Assembly: GCF_031326225.1 (NCBI RefSeq)
Contig: NZ_CP133720.1
Coordinates: 3,410,001-3,474,000 of the forward strand
Reading direction: 5' to 3'
Origin: Undibacterium cyanobacteriorum
Lineage (GTDB): Bacteria; Pseudomonadota; Gammaproteobacteria; Burkholderiales; Burkholderiaceae_D
Length of the DNA stretch: 64,000 bases
Shown: positions 44,554-53,886 of the stretch, one piece after another
Layout of the letters: each line of letters opens with the position of its first letter
How positions within the stretch are numbered: position 1 is the stretch's first letter
Notes under the pieces: generated by a model
Database searches by the model: none
Seen by the model: only the letters and a program-made list of their open reading frames with translations
Told to the model about the DNA's origin: nothing
Translations under genes and position numbers: made by a program

Positions 44554-44937
44554 ATGATGACTTCAATAACTCACACATGTACCCGAATGGAAGGCTTATC
44601 GGAATTGGCGTTAGACCACGTAGCTCAATATTTCTCGGCCCTTTCTGAACCGAGTCGCCTACGAGTGTTGAACATTTTGCGCGATGGTGAACGCAATGTC
44701 GGTGAGCTAGCGGAGATGTGCGCCTGTTCACAGGCAAATATTTCACGTCATCTCTCCACTTTGGCGAAACACGGAATGGTGGTGAGAGAAGCGCGCGGCA
44801 CCACCGTTTTCTACCGCATCGCCGATGAATCGATTTATGCTCTGTGCGATTTGGTGTGCGGCAATCTCGCCAAACGCTTGTCGGAACAAGCCAATCTTCT
44901 CGGCAATGTGAATGCTAAGAAACCGCGCAAGGCCTGA
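44554..44937 (+). CDS. ArsR-family repressor, cysteine-rich, likely persulfide sensor
   Basis: 127 residues with a winged helix-turn-helix (ELAEMCACSQANISRHLSTLAKHGMV). Cysteines lie at 9, 56, 58, 98 and 102; the CxC in the recognition-helix region and the LCDLVCG pair near the C-terminus fit thiol sensing as in SqrR/BigR, or metal binding as in ArsR. Its genomic partners (SQR, thioredoxin, TauE/SafE, persulfide dioxygenase-like) argue for persulfide over arsenic. Divergent from the operon and probably binds the 44251-44272 repeat. Confidence 0.85.
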   Translation: MMTSITHTCTRMEGLSELALDHVAQYFSALSEPSRLRVLNILRDGERNVGELAEMCACSQANISRHLSTLAKHGMVVREARGTTVFYRIADESIYALCDLVCGNLAKRLSEQANLLGNVNAKKPRKA

Positions 44938-45061
44938 GATTTTTCAGCCTCTACTTGCTGGCAACTTGTTGTTGATTGTTCTACTATTCTCAGACATCAA
45001 TGCAATCAACTAATCGCTTGTCGATTGCTGCAATACTTAAGCGACCTAGACGAACAGGCCC

Positions 45062-45598
45062 TTAGTCCTTTTTGCAGCGGCGAATATCAACGCCACGATC
45101 CATTACAATCTTCCATTGCTTGCCGTCCTTACGCCAAATAGAAATATAGCGAGCGATCTGTACGCCCTTGGCATCAAACACGGGGCCACTACTGCTCGCC
45201 AACTTCCCCGACAACAAAATCAATATTTCATCGGGCTTCCATGAAAATGGTGCCTGAGGATCTTCAAAAAAGTGTTCCCAGCTATCGAGAATGGCTGCTT
45301 TGCCCTCTAATACTTTCGGCCCCGTGATAAATACTGCGTCGTCCGCAATGTAATGAGAAAAAGCTTTAAAGTCTCTTTGTGCCAGTGTGTTCGCGAACTC
45401 GTATTCGATTTTTTCGACTTCCGCTTTGAGCGCTGACAGATTAGCGGGCTGTGCCTTCGCATTGAATAATGGCGCTTTCTTTGAAAGCCCTTGGGCGAGC
45501 GCTTCTTGTCCCGCCAGCATGGTCAAACTGAGTCCGGTAACCACACTGACACAGCGCAAAGTTCGTGTGAATGAAAGATAAAATTTGGTCGACCACAT
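45062..45598 (-). CDS. Exported NTF2-like (DUF4440-type) protein
   Basis: 178 residues from ATG at 45598, preceded by GTGAGGCAAGGCGT; an ATG at 45631 would overlap the upstream gene. A signal peptide (about 1-35, ending QEALAQ) is followed by an NTF2-like domain (KIEYEFANTLAQRDFKAFSHYIADDAVFI; ILDSWEHFF; RYISIWRKDGKQWKIVMDRG). Ligand or activity unknown. Lies just downstream of the SIR2-like gene on the same strand (18 bp), possibly in one transcript with TauE/SafE. Confidence 0.82.
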   Translation of the reverse strand: MWSTKFYLSFTRTLRCVSVVTGLSLTMLAGQEALAQGLSKKAPLFNAKAQPANLSALKAEVEKIEYEFANTLAQRDFKAFSHYIADDAVFITGPKVLEGKAAILDSWEHFFEDPQAPFSWKPDEILILLSGKLASSSGPVFDAKGVQIARYISIWRKDGKQWKIVMDRGVDIRRCKKD

Positions 45599-45615
45599 AC
45601 GCCTTGCCTCACTGA

Positions 45616-46638
45616 TCAAAATGTTCGCCATGCCTCTGCACCGTAGAGCGCATCATAAGACTCTAATTCGCACGCCTGGACGCCAACTGCTTGTAGAAAA
45701 TAGAGTTTTCCTGAATCTTTTTCTCCTTTGGGATGCACATACCAAGCCGGCTGAAATCGCTTAGGAAAATTCATAAAATAGCGGGCCCGTTCGATCAACA
45801 GCCAGCGTAAGAACACTTCATTCTCACCAAGTCCCAGACCAAAAATCAGTAAGGGCTTATGAAACAGAATGTGCAACCAGGTCGACGCACCTGACCATTG
45901 CTGTGGATCGGTGCCCGCAGACAAACGCTGCGCGCCTTTATGCAGACGCGTTCGAGCACGTTCAACGGAGCCCATGTAATGACTCAATCCAAGTCGAATA
46001 CTACGATGATAACGCTGCATACCATTGACATGCCAAATGCCGAAGCCAGCGCACGGATGCTCTAACACCCGATCCGAAAAATAGGCTTCCCAAGGATAAA
46101 AATCAGTAAAACCTTGACTGTCGTCACCATTCGCACAAGCAAAAAAGAAGCGCGCATCAATGGCTTGACTGAGGCTATGCTCGAAATTTGTGGTCAAGAC
46201 CGGCACTTGTCTGGCACGCGCCCAATGCATGATGTAGCGATGTTGTTCCAACGGCGTCCACGCAGACATCAAATCACAAAACTGCTGTTGCAGGCTGCGT
46301 TCCAGCGACTGCGCCTTGGGTTTATTGACATTCGCTTTGCTTGCTTGGCTCAAGCCTGACATTGTTGACGATGTTGATGCCGATGTTGAAGTATGAAGCT
46401 TACGTCGTTTGCTATTGGCGCGCGTGGCCCCTAGGCGTAGATCCAAAATATCATAAAACTCCGTCAGCGAAATGCCACTTGGAAGGCTACCGCTAAAGTC
46501 CTTTAAATGGCGCTGGGCCAACAGTCGCAAAAGATCGTCCCATGAGTTCTGCTGATCTTTGCTTTGATATCGATTGATGCCATTCCCAATTAAGAGCGCA
46601 GGCGCCTGAGCTTGCTCCAGTAAGTCACGCAACTGCAT
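45616..46638 (-). CDS. SIR2-like domain protein
   Basis: 340 residues from ATG at 46638; the frame is open for another 111 codons but that part lies antisense-in-frame across TauE/SafE and is not used. It carries a SIR2-type NAD-binding layout: LLIGNGINRY (about 15-24), VLTTNFEHSL with Asn151, IWHVNGM with His203 as the likely base, and LLIFGLGLGENEVFLRWLL. A low-complexity Ser/Thr/Lys insert spans about 72-110. Stand-alone SIR2-like proteins of this kind include NAD-consuming defence effectors, but also housekeeping proteins. Its start codon overlaps the TauE/SafE stop by one base (TGATG), so it is translationally coupled. Confidence 0.72.
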   Translation of the reverse strand: MQLRDLLEQAQAPALLIGNGINRYQSKDQQNSWDDLLRLLAQRHLKDFSGSLPSGISLTEFYDILDLRLGATRANSKRRKLHTSTSASTSSTMSGLSQASKANVNKPKAQSLERSLQQQFCDLMSAWTPLEQHRYIMHWARARQVPVLTTNFEHSLSQAIDARFFFACANGDDSQGFTDFYPWEAYFSDRVLEHPCAGFGIWHVNGMQRYHRSIRLGLSHYMGSVERARTRLHKGAQRLSAGTDPQQWSGASTWLHILFHKPLLIFGLGLGENEVFLRWLLIERARYFMNFPKRFQPAWYVHPKGEKDSGKLYFLQAVGVQACELESYDALYGAEAWRTF

Positions 46639-47438
46639 CAATTCAACACCTTCCAGATAAAACTCACGGCGACCGTGGCCAGCAAGGACGCAAAAATCAT
46701 TTGAACGATACGAGAAGGTAAGAAATTGGCGATACGCCGTCCCGCTAAGACACCGACCACCGACATCGTCGCAAATAAGGCAGAGAACAAAATAGGGATT
46801 TGCGCGCCGTGTAAGAGCGCAGAACCAACCGCAACTGAACCAACCAAACTGATCACCATCAATGAAGTCGCCGCCGCACTCTGCATCGATAGATTCGTAA
46901 AATGCCGCAACAAGGGCACAATGATGAAACCGCCGCCAACGCCAAGCATGCCGGTTGCAAACCCGGCACACGAGCCGATCACACTAATGACTGTGGCGGT
47001 TTTGATATTCCAGTCGAAGCGCCCGGTCGACGCATTTACTAAAGCGATTGCCGATGGATTGATCGCATCATCCGCAGCACGTAAGGCCTGACGAACCAAG
47101 CGAATTACGACGATCAAGAGCACCACAGCAAACGCCGCCATCAAGGTCTTTTGCGAGAGATCTTTCGCAACCCAAACACCGAGCGAAGTCATCGGCGCCC
47201 CCACTAGGGCCATCAAAGTTGCCGCCTTATAGCGCACTTGGCGCCGACGTAGTCCATCAATTGCACCAATCAAGGCACCTAAACTCACCGCGAGCAAGGC
47301 CACCGGCATCGCCTCTTGCATCGTCCATCCTTGGCTGTACACCAAGGCGGGCACGGCGAGCATGCCGCCACCAGCACCAGTCAGGCCCATAATCAAGCCG
47401 ACCGCGATACCGATCAAGCTGGCTAACAGCAAAGCCAT
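46638..47438 (-). CDS. TauE/SafE-family sulfite/anion exporter
   Basis: 266 residues, about eight hydrophobic helices, with the two family repeats beginning GLIMGLTGAGGGMLAVPALV and FATGMLGVGGGFIIVPLL. The family exports sulfite, sulfoacetate or related organosulfur anions. In BigR-type operons of other bacteria a TauE/SafE gene accompanies the persulfide dioxygenase, and here the latter is divergently adjacent. ATG at 47438 follows AAAGGATGCCTCA. Stop shared with the next start (TGATG). Confidence 0.9.
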   Translation of the reverse strand: MALLLASLIGIAVGLIMGLTGAGGGMLAVPALVYSQGWTMQEAMPVALLAVSLGALIGAIDGLRRRQVRYKAATLMALVGAPMTSLGVWVAKDLSQKTLMAAFAVVLLIVVIRLVRQALRAADDAINPSAIALVNASTGRFDWNIKTATVISVIGSCAGFATGMLGVGGGFIIVPLLRHFTNLSMQSAAATSLMVISLVGSVAVGSALLHGAQIPILFSALFATMSVVGVLAGRRIANFLPSRIVQMIFASLLATVAVSFIWKVLN

Positions 47439-47685
47439 TGAGGCATCCTTTTCATTATCGAATTCCTATACTTTTCCAACCGGTTGGGCGCGCCGGCACA
47501 TCGAGTCATCGCGCATTAAAAATGCATGCTAGAGCGATCCTTCAATCTCAGAAATCACCGAAATATTTACTGTTTTCCATCATGATCCGTCGCGAAGATC
47601 ATCTACCAACTCAGTGGTCTCAACTTGTCGCGAAAACACTGTGTCCAAAAAGCCTGCGCTAGCACAAATCTCTTCATTCAAAGTC

Positions 47686-47713
47686 TTGCGTTCATTGTAT
47701 GGTTTGCTATGAT
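47686..47713 (+). promoter_or_regulatory. Sigma-70 promoter of the persulfide-dioxygenase-like gene
   Basis: -35 TTGCGT (47686-47691), 16-bp spacer, -10 TATGAT (47708-47713). Both hexamers are identical to those of the RND-trxC-sqr promoter. It places the start near 47720, so the in-frame ATG at 47699 cannot be the start codon. No copy of the 22-bp operator is seen here. Confidence 0.6.
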
Positions 47714-47746
47714 GCCAGTCAATTCACGACTCTTTTGATGATCGAT

Positions 47747-48607
47747 ATGACACCCAATATTCTCAGTTTCTTTGACCCTGTTACCTGCACCGCCAGCTAC
47801 ATCGTATTTGATCGCGAAGGTGGTACTGCAGCGGTAATTGATCCAGTGCTTGATTATGATCCCAAATCTGGTCGCACCAAGACTAAATCAGCCGATTCGC
47901 TACTCACCGCACTCGAAGAAAAAGGTTTGCGACTCGAGTGGATTATCGAAACACATGCGCATGCCGATCATTTATCTGGCGCGCACTATCTGCGCAATAA
48001 GGTCGGCGGCAAGATTGCGATCGGAGTCCATATCGATCAAGTACAAAACGTCTTCAAAAAGCTGTTCCATCTCGAACCTGAATTTGCAGTGAATGGCTCG
48101 CAGTTTGATCATCTTTTCCAAGAAGATGAAACATTTCACATCGGTGATCTGCAGGCCAAAGCCTTATACGTACCGGGTCATACGCCGGCCGATATGGCCT
48201 ATCAGATCGGTGACGCGATCTTTGTTGGTGATACCATGTTTATGCCCGATGTTGGCACAGCGCGTTGCGATTTTCCTGGCGGCGATGCGCATATGTTGTA
48301 CCGCTCCGTCCATCGCCTGCTGGGCTTCCCTGGCGAAACGCGTTTGTACATGTGCCACGACTATCCGCCGAATGGACGAGAAGTGCGTTTCTACACGACT
48401 GTTGCAGAGCAGCGCCAACACAACATCCATGTGCGTGACGGCATTAGCGAGGAAGACTTTGTCGCCATGCGTAAAAAGCGCGATGCGACCTTAGATATGC
48501 CGATGCTGATTTTACCTGCCGTGCAAGTCAATATTCGTGCTGGCAATCCACCTCCACCGGAGGCGAATGGCATCAGTTATCTCAAGATTCCATTGAATGG
48601 GATTTAA
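47747..48607 (+). CDS. Metallo-beta-lactamase-fold hydrolase, persulfide dioxygenase-like (Blh/ETHE1 group)
   Basis: 286 residues from ATG at 47747 (ATG at 47738 is possible; 47699 lies in the promoter). The metal motif HAHADH is intact, with further ligands in PGHTPADM and FVGDTMF. The N-terminus (FFDPVTCTASYIVFD) and the sequence MPDVGTARCDFPGG are typical of the Blh/persulfide dioxygenase group, which oxidises glutathione persulfide to sulfite. Sulfite could then be exported by the divergent TauE/SafE. This supports a sulfide-oxidation pathway with SQR. Confidence 0.87.
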   Translation: MTPNILSFFDPVTCTASYIVFDREGGTAAVIDPVLDYDPKSGRTKTKSADSLLTALEEKGLRLEWIIETHAHADHLSGAHYLRNKVGGKIAIGVHIDQVQNVFKKLFHLEPEFAVNGSQFDHLFQEDETFHIGDLQAKALYVPGHTPADMAYQIGDAIFVGDTMFMPDVGTARCDFPGGDAHMLYRSVHRLLGFPGETRLYMCHDYPPNGREVRFYTTVAEQRQHNIHVRDGISEEDFVAMRKKRDATLDMPMLILPAVQVNIRAGNPPPPEANGISYLKIPLNGI

Positions 48608-48690
48608 TCCTTAATTAAGTGCTTAATTTGATCTGCGCACTCAACGACACACTTCTTCGACGCTCTGAAATTCCTGAATAAGGACGAACT

Positions 48691-49812
48691 ATGACCCAGC
48701 CTATCAAACGCATCGCCATCTCCACAGGAGGCGGTGATGCTCCAGGGCTCAATGCCGTGATTCGCGCCGTCACCCTAGCGGCGCAACGTCGGGGTTGGGA
48801 GGTGTTTGGTATTCGCGAAGGATTCAATGGCATCCTGCTGCCTGATCGATACCCTGTCAACGGCGTATTCCCCATCACTAAAGACATGGTGCGCGGCATC
48901 AGCCACCTTGGCGGTACCATACTTGGCACGACCAATCACGGCAATCCACTCAGATTTGTCGTCACTGATGCTGACGGCACTCGGCGCGAAATCGACCGCA
49001 GCGACGACATCATTGACCACCTACGTGCAATGAATATCGACGCATTGGTCTGCGTCGGTGGTGATGGCACACTGACGATTGCCAACGTGCTCCACCAAAA
49101 AGGTCTAAGTAAAGGACTGCGCGTCGTTGGCGTACCGAAAACCATCGACAATGATTTAGATAAGACTTACACCACCTTCGGCTTCGATACGGCAGTTGCG
49201 TTTGCGACCGATTGCATCGATCGTTTGCATAGCACGGCAGAGAGTCACCAACGAGTAATGGTGGTGGAAGTGATGGGACGCTATGCTGGTTGGATCGCAT
49301 TACATGCGGGCATGGCTAGCACGGCTCACGCCATTCTGATTCCAGAGATTCCCTACGATCTCGACAAGATTGCCGCGAAAATTCGAGCGCGCCAACAAGC
49401 CGGACGCAATTACAGTATCGTCGTGGCAGCTGAGGGCGCGCTCCCCAAAGGTGGCCAACGCTATCTCGAAGAAAAAGCAAAGTTAGGCGAAGTCGAGCGC
49501 CTTGGTGGCATTGGTGAACAACTGGCTCACCAACTTCAAGAAATCACCGGCAAAGAAGCACGTGCCGTGGTTTTGGGCCATCTCTTGCGCGGTGGTAGCC
49601 CGACCTCCTTTGATCGACTCGCGGCAATGCGGTTTGGTGCGGCCGCCGTGCGAGCGCTTGACGAAGGACATTCAGGGATTATGGTTGCACTCGCTTTCCC
49701 AAATGTGAACTACGTCAGACTAGAGGAAGTAGCGGGCCGTATGAAGGGTGTTGATCTCGATGGCGATACCATACAAACGGCACGAGATATTGGGATTTGC
49801 TTAGGCGATTAA
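48691..49812 (+). CDS. pfkA: 6-phosphofructokinase, ATP-type active site
   Basis: 373 residues. N-terminal ISTGGGDAPGLN binds the nucleotide phosphates. The sequence GGDGT has Gly at the position that is Asp in pyrophosphate-dependent enzymes, while PKTIDND has Lys where E. coli PfkA has Gly. This Gly/Lys pairing is the third PFK class, mostly ATP-dependent. LHAGMASTAHAILIPE and GHLLRGGSP are family-conserved. It phosphorylates fructose 6-phosphate in glycolysis. ATG at 48691 follows AAGGACGAACT. Confidence 0.92.
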   Translation: MTQPIKRIAISTGGGDAPGLNAVIRAVTLAAQRRGWEVFGIREGFNGILLPDRYPVNGVFPITKDMVRGISHLGGTILGTTNHGNPLRFVVTDADGTRREIDRSDDIIDHLRAMNIDALVCVGGDGTLTIANVLHQKGLSKGLRVVGVPKTIDNDLDKTYTTFGFDTAVAFATDCIDRLHSTAESHQRVMVVEVMGRYAGWIALHAGMASTAHAILIPEIPYDLDKIAAKIRARQQAGRNYSIVVAAEGALPKGGQRYLEEKAKLGEVERLGGIGEQLAHQLQEITGKEARAVVLGHLLRGGSPTSFDRLAAMRFGAAAVRALDEGHSGIMVALAFPNVNYVRLEEVAGRMKGVDLDGDTIQTARDIGICLGD

Positions 49813-49973
49813 TTGGCGAGCCAGAATGGAAATTCGTATCCAAATGAAGATTACGGAGAACTGAAGCAAAGAACTAAGGCAAAAAACAAATTCAAAAAAC
49901 TAAGGCGGAGATCAAATACCAAACCACACATCTTCGCCAGTTTCAAAAGTACCGCGCGACCCCAATCACAAGC

Positions 49974-52900
49974 TCACTCACGGTCTTTCATAAAGGCCTC
50001 AAATTGGGTGGCATTCAAAGGCCGTGCAAAGAAGTATCCTTGGACTTCATCGCAATTCTGTTCACGCAAGAAGTTTAACTGTTCTTCGGTTTCCACCCCT
50101 TCCGCAATGGTCTGCAAGCCTAAACTCTGGGCCATACTAATCACCGCACTCACGATCGCTTTATCTTCAGGATCGGAGCTAATATCGCGTACGAATGATT
50201 GATCAATTTTGAGTTTGTACACTTTAAATTTCTTCAAATAACTGAGCGATGAATATCCCGTACCAAAGTCGTCAATCGACATGCGCACACCACGATCATG
50301 CAGATCGTTCATGATGGCAATGGCACCTGGCGGATCAATCATCGCCACCCCTTCGGTCAATTCCAATTCTAGGAATTCCGGAGCGAGATTCACCTCACGT
50401 AACATCTGCGTCACAGTCACTGGTAAATCACTATGACGGAATTGGATCGCAGACAAATTGACAGCGATACCGAGCTTAGCCCAGCCCTTTTCATGCCAAG
50501 CTTTGGTTTGCTCAATAGCTGTGCGCAACACCCATTCACCGATCGAGATAATCATGCCAGTCTCTTCTGCGACCGGAATAAATTCCGCGGGTGACACATT
50601 GCCAAGGTCAGGATGCGACCAACGCAGCAATGCTTCAGTGCCGATCACCATTCCTGTGTCCAAAGCAATCTGCGGCTGATATACAACATGGAACTGATGG
50701 CGTTCGAGTGCATAGCGGAGTGCATTCACCAACTCGAGATGGCGCCCCGATCGCGCTTGCATTTCTTGCGTGAAGAAGCGGAAGTTATTGCGACCATCTT
50801 GCTTGGCGCGATACATTGCAGTGTCAGCATTCCGTAACAGCGTTTCAAGATCTTCACCATCCTCGGGATAAACAGCAATGCCAATCGACGCTGAGATATT
50901 CAAATCATATTGACCGATTTGGTAGGATTGGCTCACTGTCGTCAGCAATTTTTCTGCGACGCGCTCAGCGCCGATTTCATCTGCGCCTGTCAACAAAAGA
51001 ATAAACTCATCGCCGCCTAGACGTGAAATCGTATCCCCTTCTCTTAAACTATCTTTGAGGCGCTGGGCAAGTTCGATCAGCAAAGCATCGCCCGTGCTGT
51101 GGCCGAGTGAATCATTAATATTTTTAAAGTGATCCAAATCGAAAAACACCAAGCTCAACTGTGAATTGGTGCGCTTCGCGTTGGCCAAAGCAAACCGCGC
51201 GCGCTCTTCGAGTAAAACACGATTCGGCAATCCTGTCAGAACATCATAATGAGCTAAGTATTGGATGCGCTCTTCGGTTCGTTTTTTATCGGTAATGTCT
51301 TCTTGTACCGACAAGAAATGAGTAATCTTGCCATCGACATCTCGTACTGGCGAGATATGCGCGAACTCTAAGTACTCTTTGCCGTCGATGTAACGGTTCA
51401 CCAACTCTCCTTGCCAGCTCTCTCCTCGACGTAGGCTGTCCCACATCTCTTCATAAGTGAACAAAGGTGTCTTACCTGACTGAAGAATACTTGGTCGCTG
51501 GCCGATCACTTCCTCCAAAGTCTTGCCGGTTTTCTGCACAAAGGCCGCGTTCACATATTCTATGCGCGCTTCGGTATCTGTAATGATAATGATATTCGGG
51601 CTTTGCTCGACCGCCTGCGACAACTTTCGCACATTACTCTCAGTCCTATTTTTCTCAATCGCAATTGCCAAAAAGTGCGCTGCCATTTCAAGGAGCATGA
51701 TGTGGCCCGCATCTGGCGCGGTTGGCTCGGCGTGGTAGATCGCGAAAGCACCAAGTATCCGATTGTTGGAAGAGCGGATCGGCTCTGACCAGCACGACGC
51801 AAGGCCCGCGGCCAGTGCCAATTCTTTAAAGTTCACCCAATATGGATGGCTCGCAATATCTTCCACAATCACTCTTGTGCCGGAATGCATCGCATGGCCA
51901 CAAGATCCAATTCCCTGCCCGATAGGAAGACCTTCGATTGCTTTACTATAGGTCGGAGAAAGGCTTGGTGTAGCACCCGTCTTGATATGTTTTCCATCGT
52001 TTTCCAGAAGCAAAATTGAACATTTACTACCAGGAATAATGCTCTCGAGTTGCTTAACGACGTCATCGAAGAAAGTATCGAGCGCACCGGAACCATTCAA
52101 GCGCTCCAACATAAAACTACGCAAGCTTTCCATACGCCGCGAACGTTGACGGCCGGCTTCCAATTCAAAACGATTCAAAGCAAAACTCAAATCCATTGCC
52201 AACTCAATCAAGAGGGTGCGAATCTCTTCATCGAATGCATTCAAAGATGCAGAATACAAGCAAATAACGCCATGTACTGCGCCATTTTTAAACAGAGGTA
52301 AAGCTGCGGCGGAACGCCAGCTCATACGTTCTGCATGTTCCCGCCACTGTTCATCTTTGCAGCTCGCAATATAATCTTGACACCAATGTGCACGACCATC
52401 TTTAGCAGCCAGTACGGGGGTATCGATTGCCATGTTACTTAAATCGCTCATCGAGAATTCTGTTTGCATCAATTGCTCGCTTCCCAGTCCATCAACCGCC
52501 ACTGGTTTTATCACGTGCCTATCCTCGTTCAGCAATCCTATCCAAGTCATTTGAATGCCAGCGTACTGCACCGTATCGCGACAAATTTGTTGAAATAATT
52601 CATCCTCTGAATGACTACGGACAATGGCTTGGTTACATTGACTCAAAATATTGTAAAACTGGGTCAATCTTTGATTGCGGATTTCAACATTGCGTCGATG
52701 GCTATCAACCCGCGCCAATTCCACTTGCGCGGCACTGAGTAAACCCAGAACACTGAGTTCTAGCCCTTTCCGTACTGGGATCGGATCGGTAAACTCACCG
52801 CGACCAAACTTCGCAATGTAGTTCCTTAACTCATGAACTGAGGCACCCAGTGTAAACTGTAAGCTCTGATGAGAGCGCCAAAGAACATAGACCGTAACGG

Positions 52901-53585
52901 CACTTACCAACACAAATAAAAGGCGCATGCGCATCGCCAAATCCACCGCTCGCTTCACACTCTGATCGGTGCGTTTTTCCATGATGTGGTGAAATTCGGC
53001 GATAGGCTGCATGATCTTCGCCTTTGCCAAGCGGTATTCATCGCCCGTCAACAGATCAATCGCTTTTTGTCTTTGTACTTCGCGCTTGTCAACTCGCGAT
53101 TCATACACTTCGAAGGCGGCCTGCTCAATCGAGGCAAGCGCGTCAGAATTCATTTTGGCCTCAGCCAACTTAGCGAACTCGTCGGTCGTGACTCCAACAT
53201 TCCTCATCAAATCAAGAAACGCCACTTTTTCCCCACTTGATGGACGTGGACGTTTGTTGTCACTCAATACGAGATCCCAATAGATTTCGTGGTAATCAAC
53301 TGGACGCGCGATCAGACCGTCGCGGATGGCCAATATTTCTTTGTAATGGTCTTTGTAGGCGATATCGCCGGTCATGATGTATGACCGCGCCATCCGTGTC
53401 AGATCATCAGAGGATTGTCGCAATTCGCTCGCGATAAGGTGGGACTTCAGACGCGTCTCGTTGAAGCGATCGATCTCTTTTTCAGATTCGACATAGAGTC
53501 CGAACGAGACGAAGAATAGGACCAACAAGCCCAAGGCCAACCAGAAACTTCGTGTGAACCGGAGAAACTGATACGGTGTATTCAT
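49974..53585 (-). CDS. Membrane GAF-GAF-PAS-GGDEF-EAL cyclic-di-GMP protein
   Basis: 1203 residues. Helix 1 (13-32) and helix 2 (221-237) enclose an extracytoplasmic sensor domain rich in helices; a HAMP-like linker follows. Two GAF domains (about 315-475 and 490-645) and a PAS domain (652-766) precede GGDEF (RLGGDEF, active-site 857-861) and EAL (GTEALLRW, 984-986; ELTEG, DDFGTGYSS, KIDQSF). Both catalytic motifs are intact, so it could make and degrade cyclic di-GMP. ATG at 53585. Monocistronic; no effector gene adjacent. Confidence 0.93.
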   Translation of the reverse strand: MNTPYQFLRFTRSFWLALGLLVLFFVSFGLYVESEKEIDRFNETRLKSHLIASELRQSSDDLTRMARSYIMTGDIAYKDHYKEILAIRDGLIARPVDYHEIYWDLVLSDNKRPRPSSGEKVAFLDLMRNVGVTTDEFAKLAEAKMNSDALASIEQAAFEVYESRVDKREVQRQKAIDLLTGDEYRLAKAKIMQPIAEFHHIMEKRTDQSVKRAVDLAMRMRLLFVLVSAVTVYVLWRSHQSLQFTLGASVHELRNYIAKFGRGEFTDPIPVRKGLELSVLGLLSAAQVELARVDSHRRNVEIRNQRLTQFYNILSQCNQAIVRSHSEDELFQQICRDTVQYAGIQMTWIGLLNEDRHVIKPVAVDGLGSEQLMQTEFSMSDLSNMAIDTPVLAAKDGRAHWCQDYIASCKDEQWREHAERMSWRSAAALPLFKNGAVHGVICLYSASLNAFDEEIRTLLIELAMDLSFALNRFELEAGRQRSRRMESLRSFMLERLNGSGALDTFFDDVVKQLESIIPGSKCSILLLENDGKHIKTGATPSLSPTYSKAIEGLPIGQGIGSCGHAMHSGTRVIVEDIASHPYWVNFKELALAAGLASCWSEPIRSSNNRILGAFAIYHAEPTAPDAGHIMLLEMAAHFLAIAIEKNRTESNVRKLSQAVEQSPNIIIITDTEARIEYVNAAFVQKTGKTLEEVIGQRPSILQSGKTPLFTYEEMWDSLRRGESWQGELVNRYIDGKEYLEFAHISPVRDVDGKITHFLSVQEDITDKKRTEERIQYLAHYDVLTGLPNRVLLEERARFALANAKRTNSQLSLVFFDLDHFKNINDSLGHSTGDALLIELAQRLKDSLREGDTISRLGGDEFILLLTGADEIGAERVAEKLLTTVSQSYQIGQYDLNISASIGIAVYPEDGEDLETLLRNADTAMYRAKQDGRNNFRFFTQEMQARSGRHLELVNALRYALERHQFHVVYQPQIALDTGMVIGTEALLRWSHPDLGNVSPAEFIPVAEETGMIISIGEWVLRTAIEQTKAWHEKGWAKLGIAVNLSAIQFRHSDLPVTVTQMLREVNLAPEFLELELTEGVAMIDPPGAIAIMNDLHDRGVRMSIDDFGTGYSSLSYLKKFKVYKLKIDQSFVRDISSDPEDKAIVSAVISMAQSLGLQTIAEGVETEEQLNFLREQNCDEVQGYFFARPLNATQFEAFMKDRE

Positions 53586-53886
53586 CGAGAGTCATCCAAA
53601 ACTGACAAGCGCAGGTTTTGCCATGGACGGCGAATTCATCAGACCAGCTTAATCAATGCTAGTGAACATATTAGAAGATCAAGAGTGATGCTTGTTGCAG
53701 ACTTCTAGACACGTACGCTGGGCTCGGGAATTTCTTAAAGCGCCCTGATGCCAACGTCAATAAGATTAATATATGCCGCCCGAAAGTCTTTACATTGAGC
53801 GAAATTAAGCTATCTGTCTAGTCAAGATGGGGATTTACAACAGAATATCAGCATGCTGTGACACCCCCCCACCTCACTCTCACCAA
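53586..53886. other. 301-bp gap with no gene
   Basis: Between the GGDEF-EAL gene and the CorC-like gene. Beyond an AT-rich stretch and a C-rich run near 53863 (CCCCCCC) I see no gene, terminator or repeat here. It presumably holds the GGDEF-EAL promoter on the minus strand. Confidence 0.6.

Noticed and set aside
46639..46971. 111-codon N-terminal extension of the SIR2-like gene
   Set aside because: It is Cys/Trp/Arg-rich noise overlapping the TauE/SafE gene in another frame; ATG at 46638 is coupled to the TauE stop.
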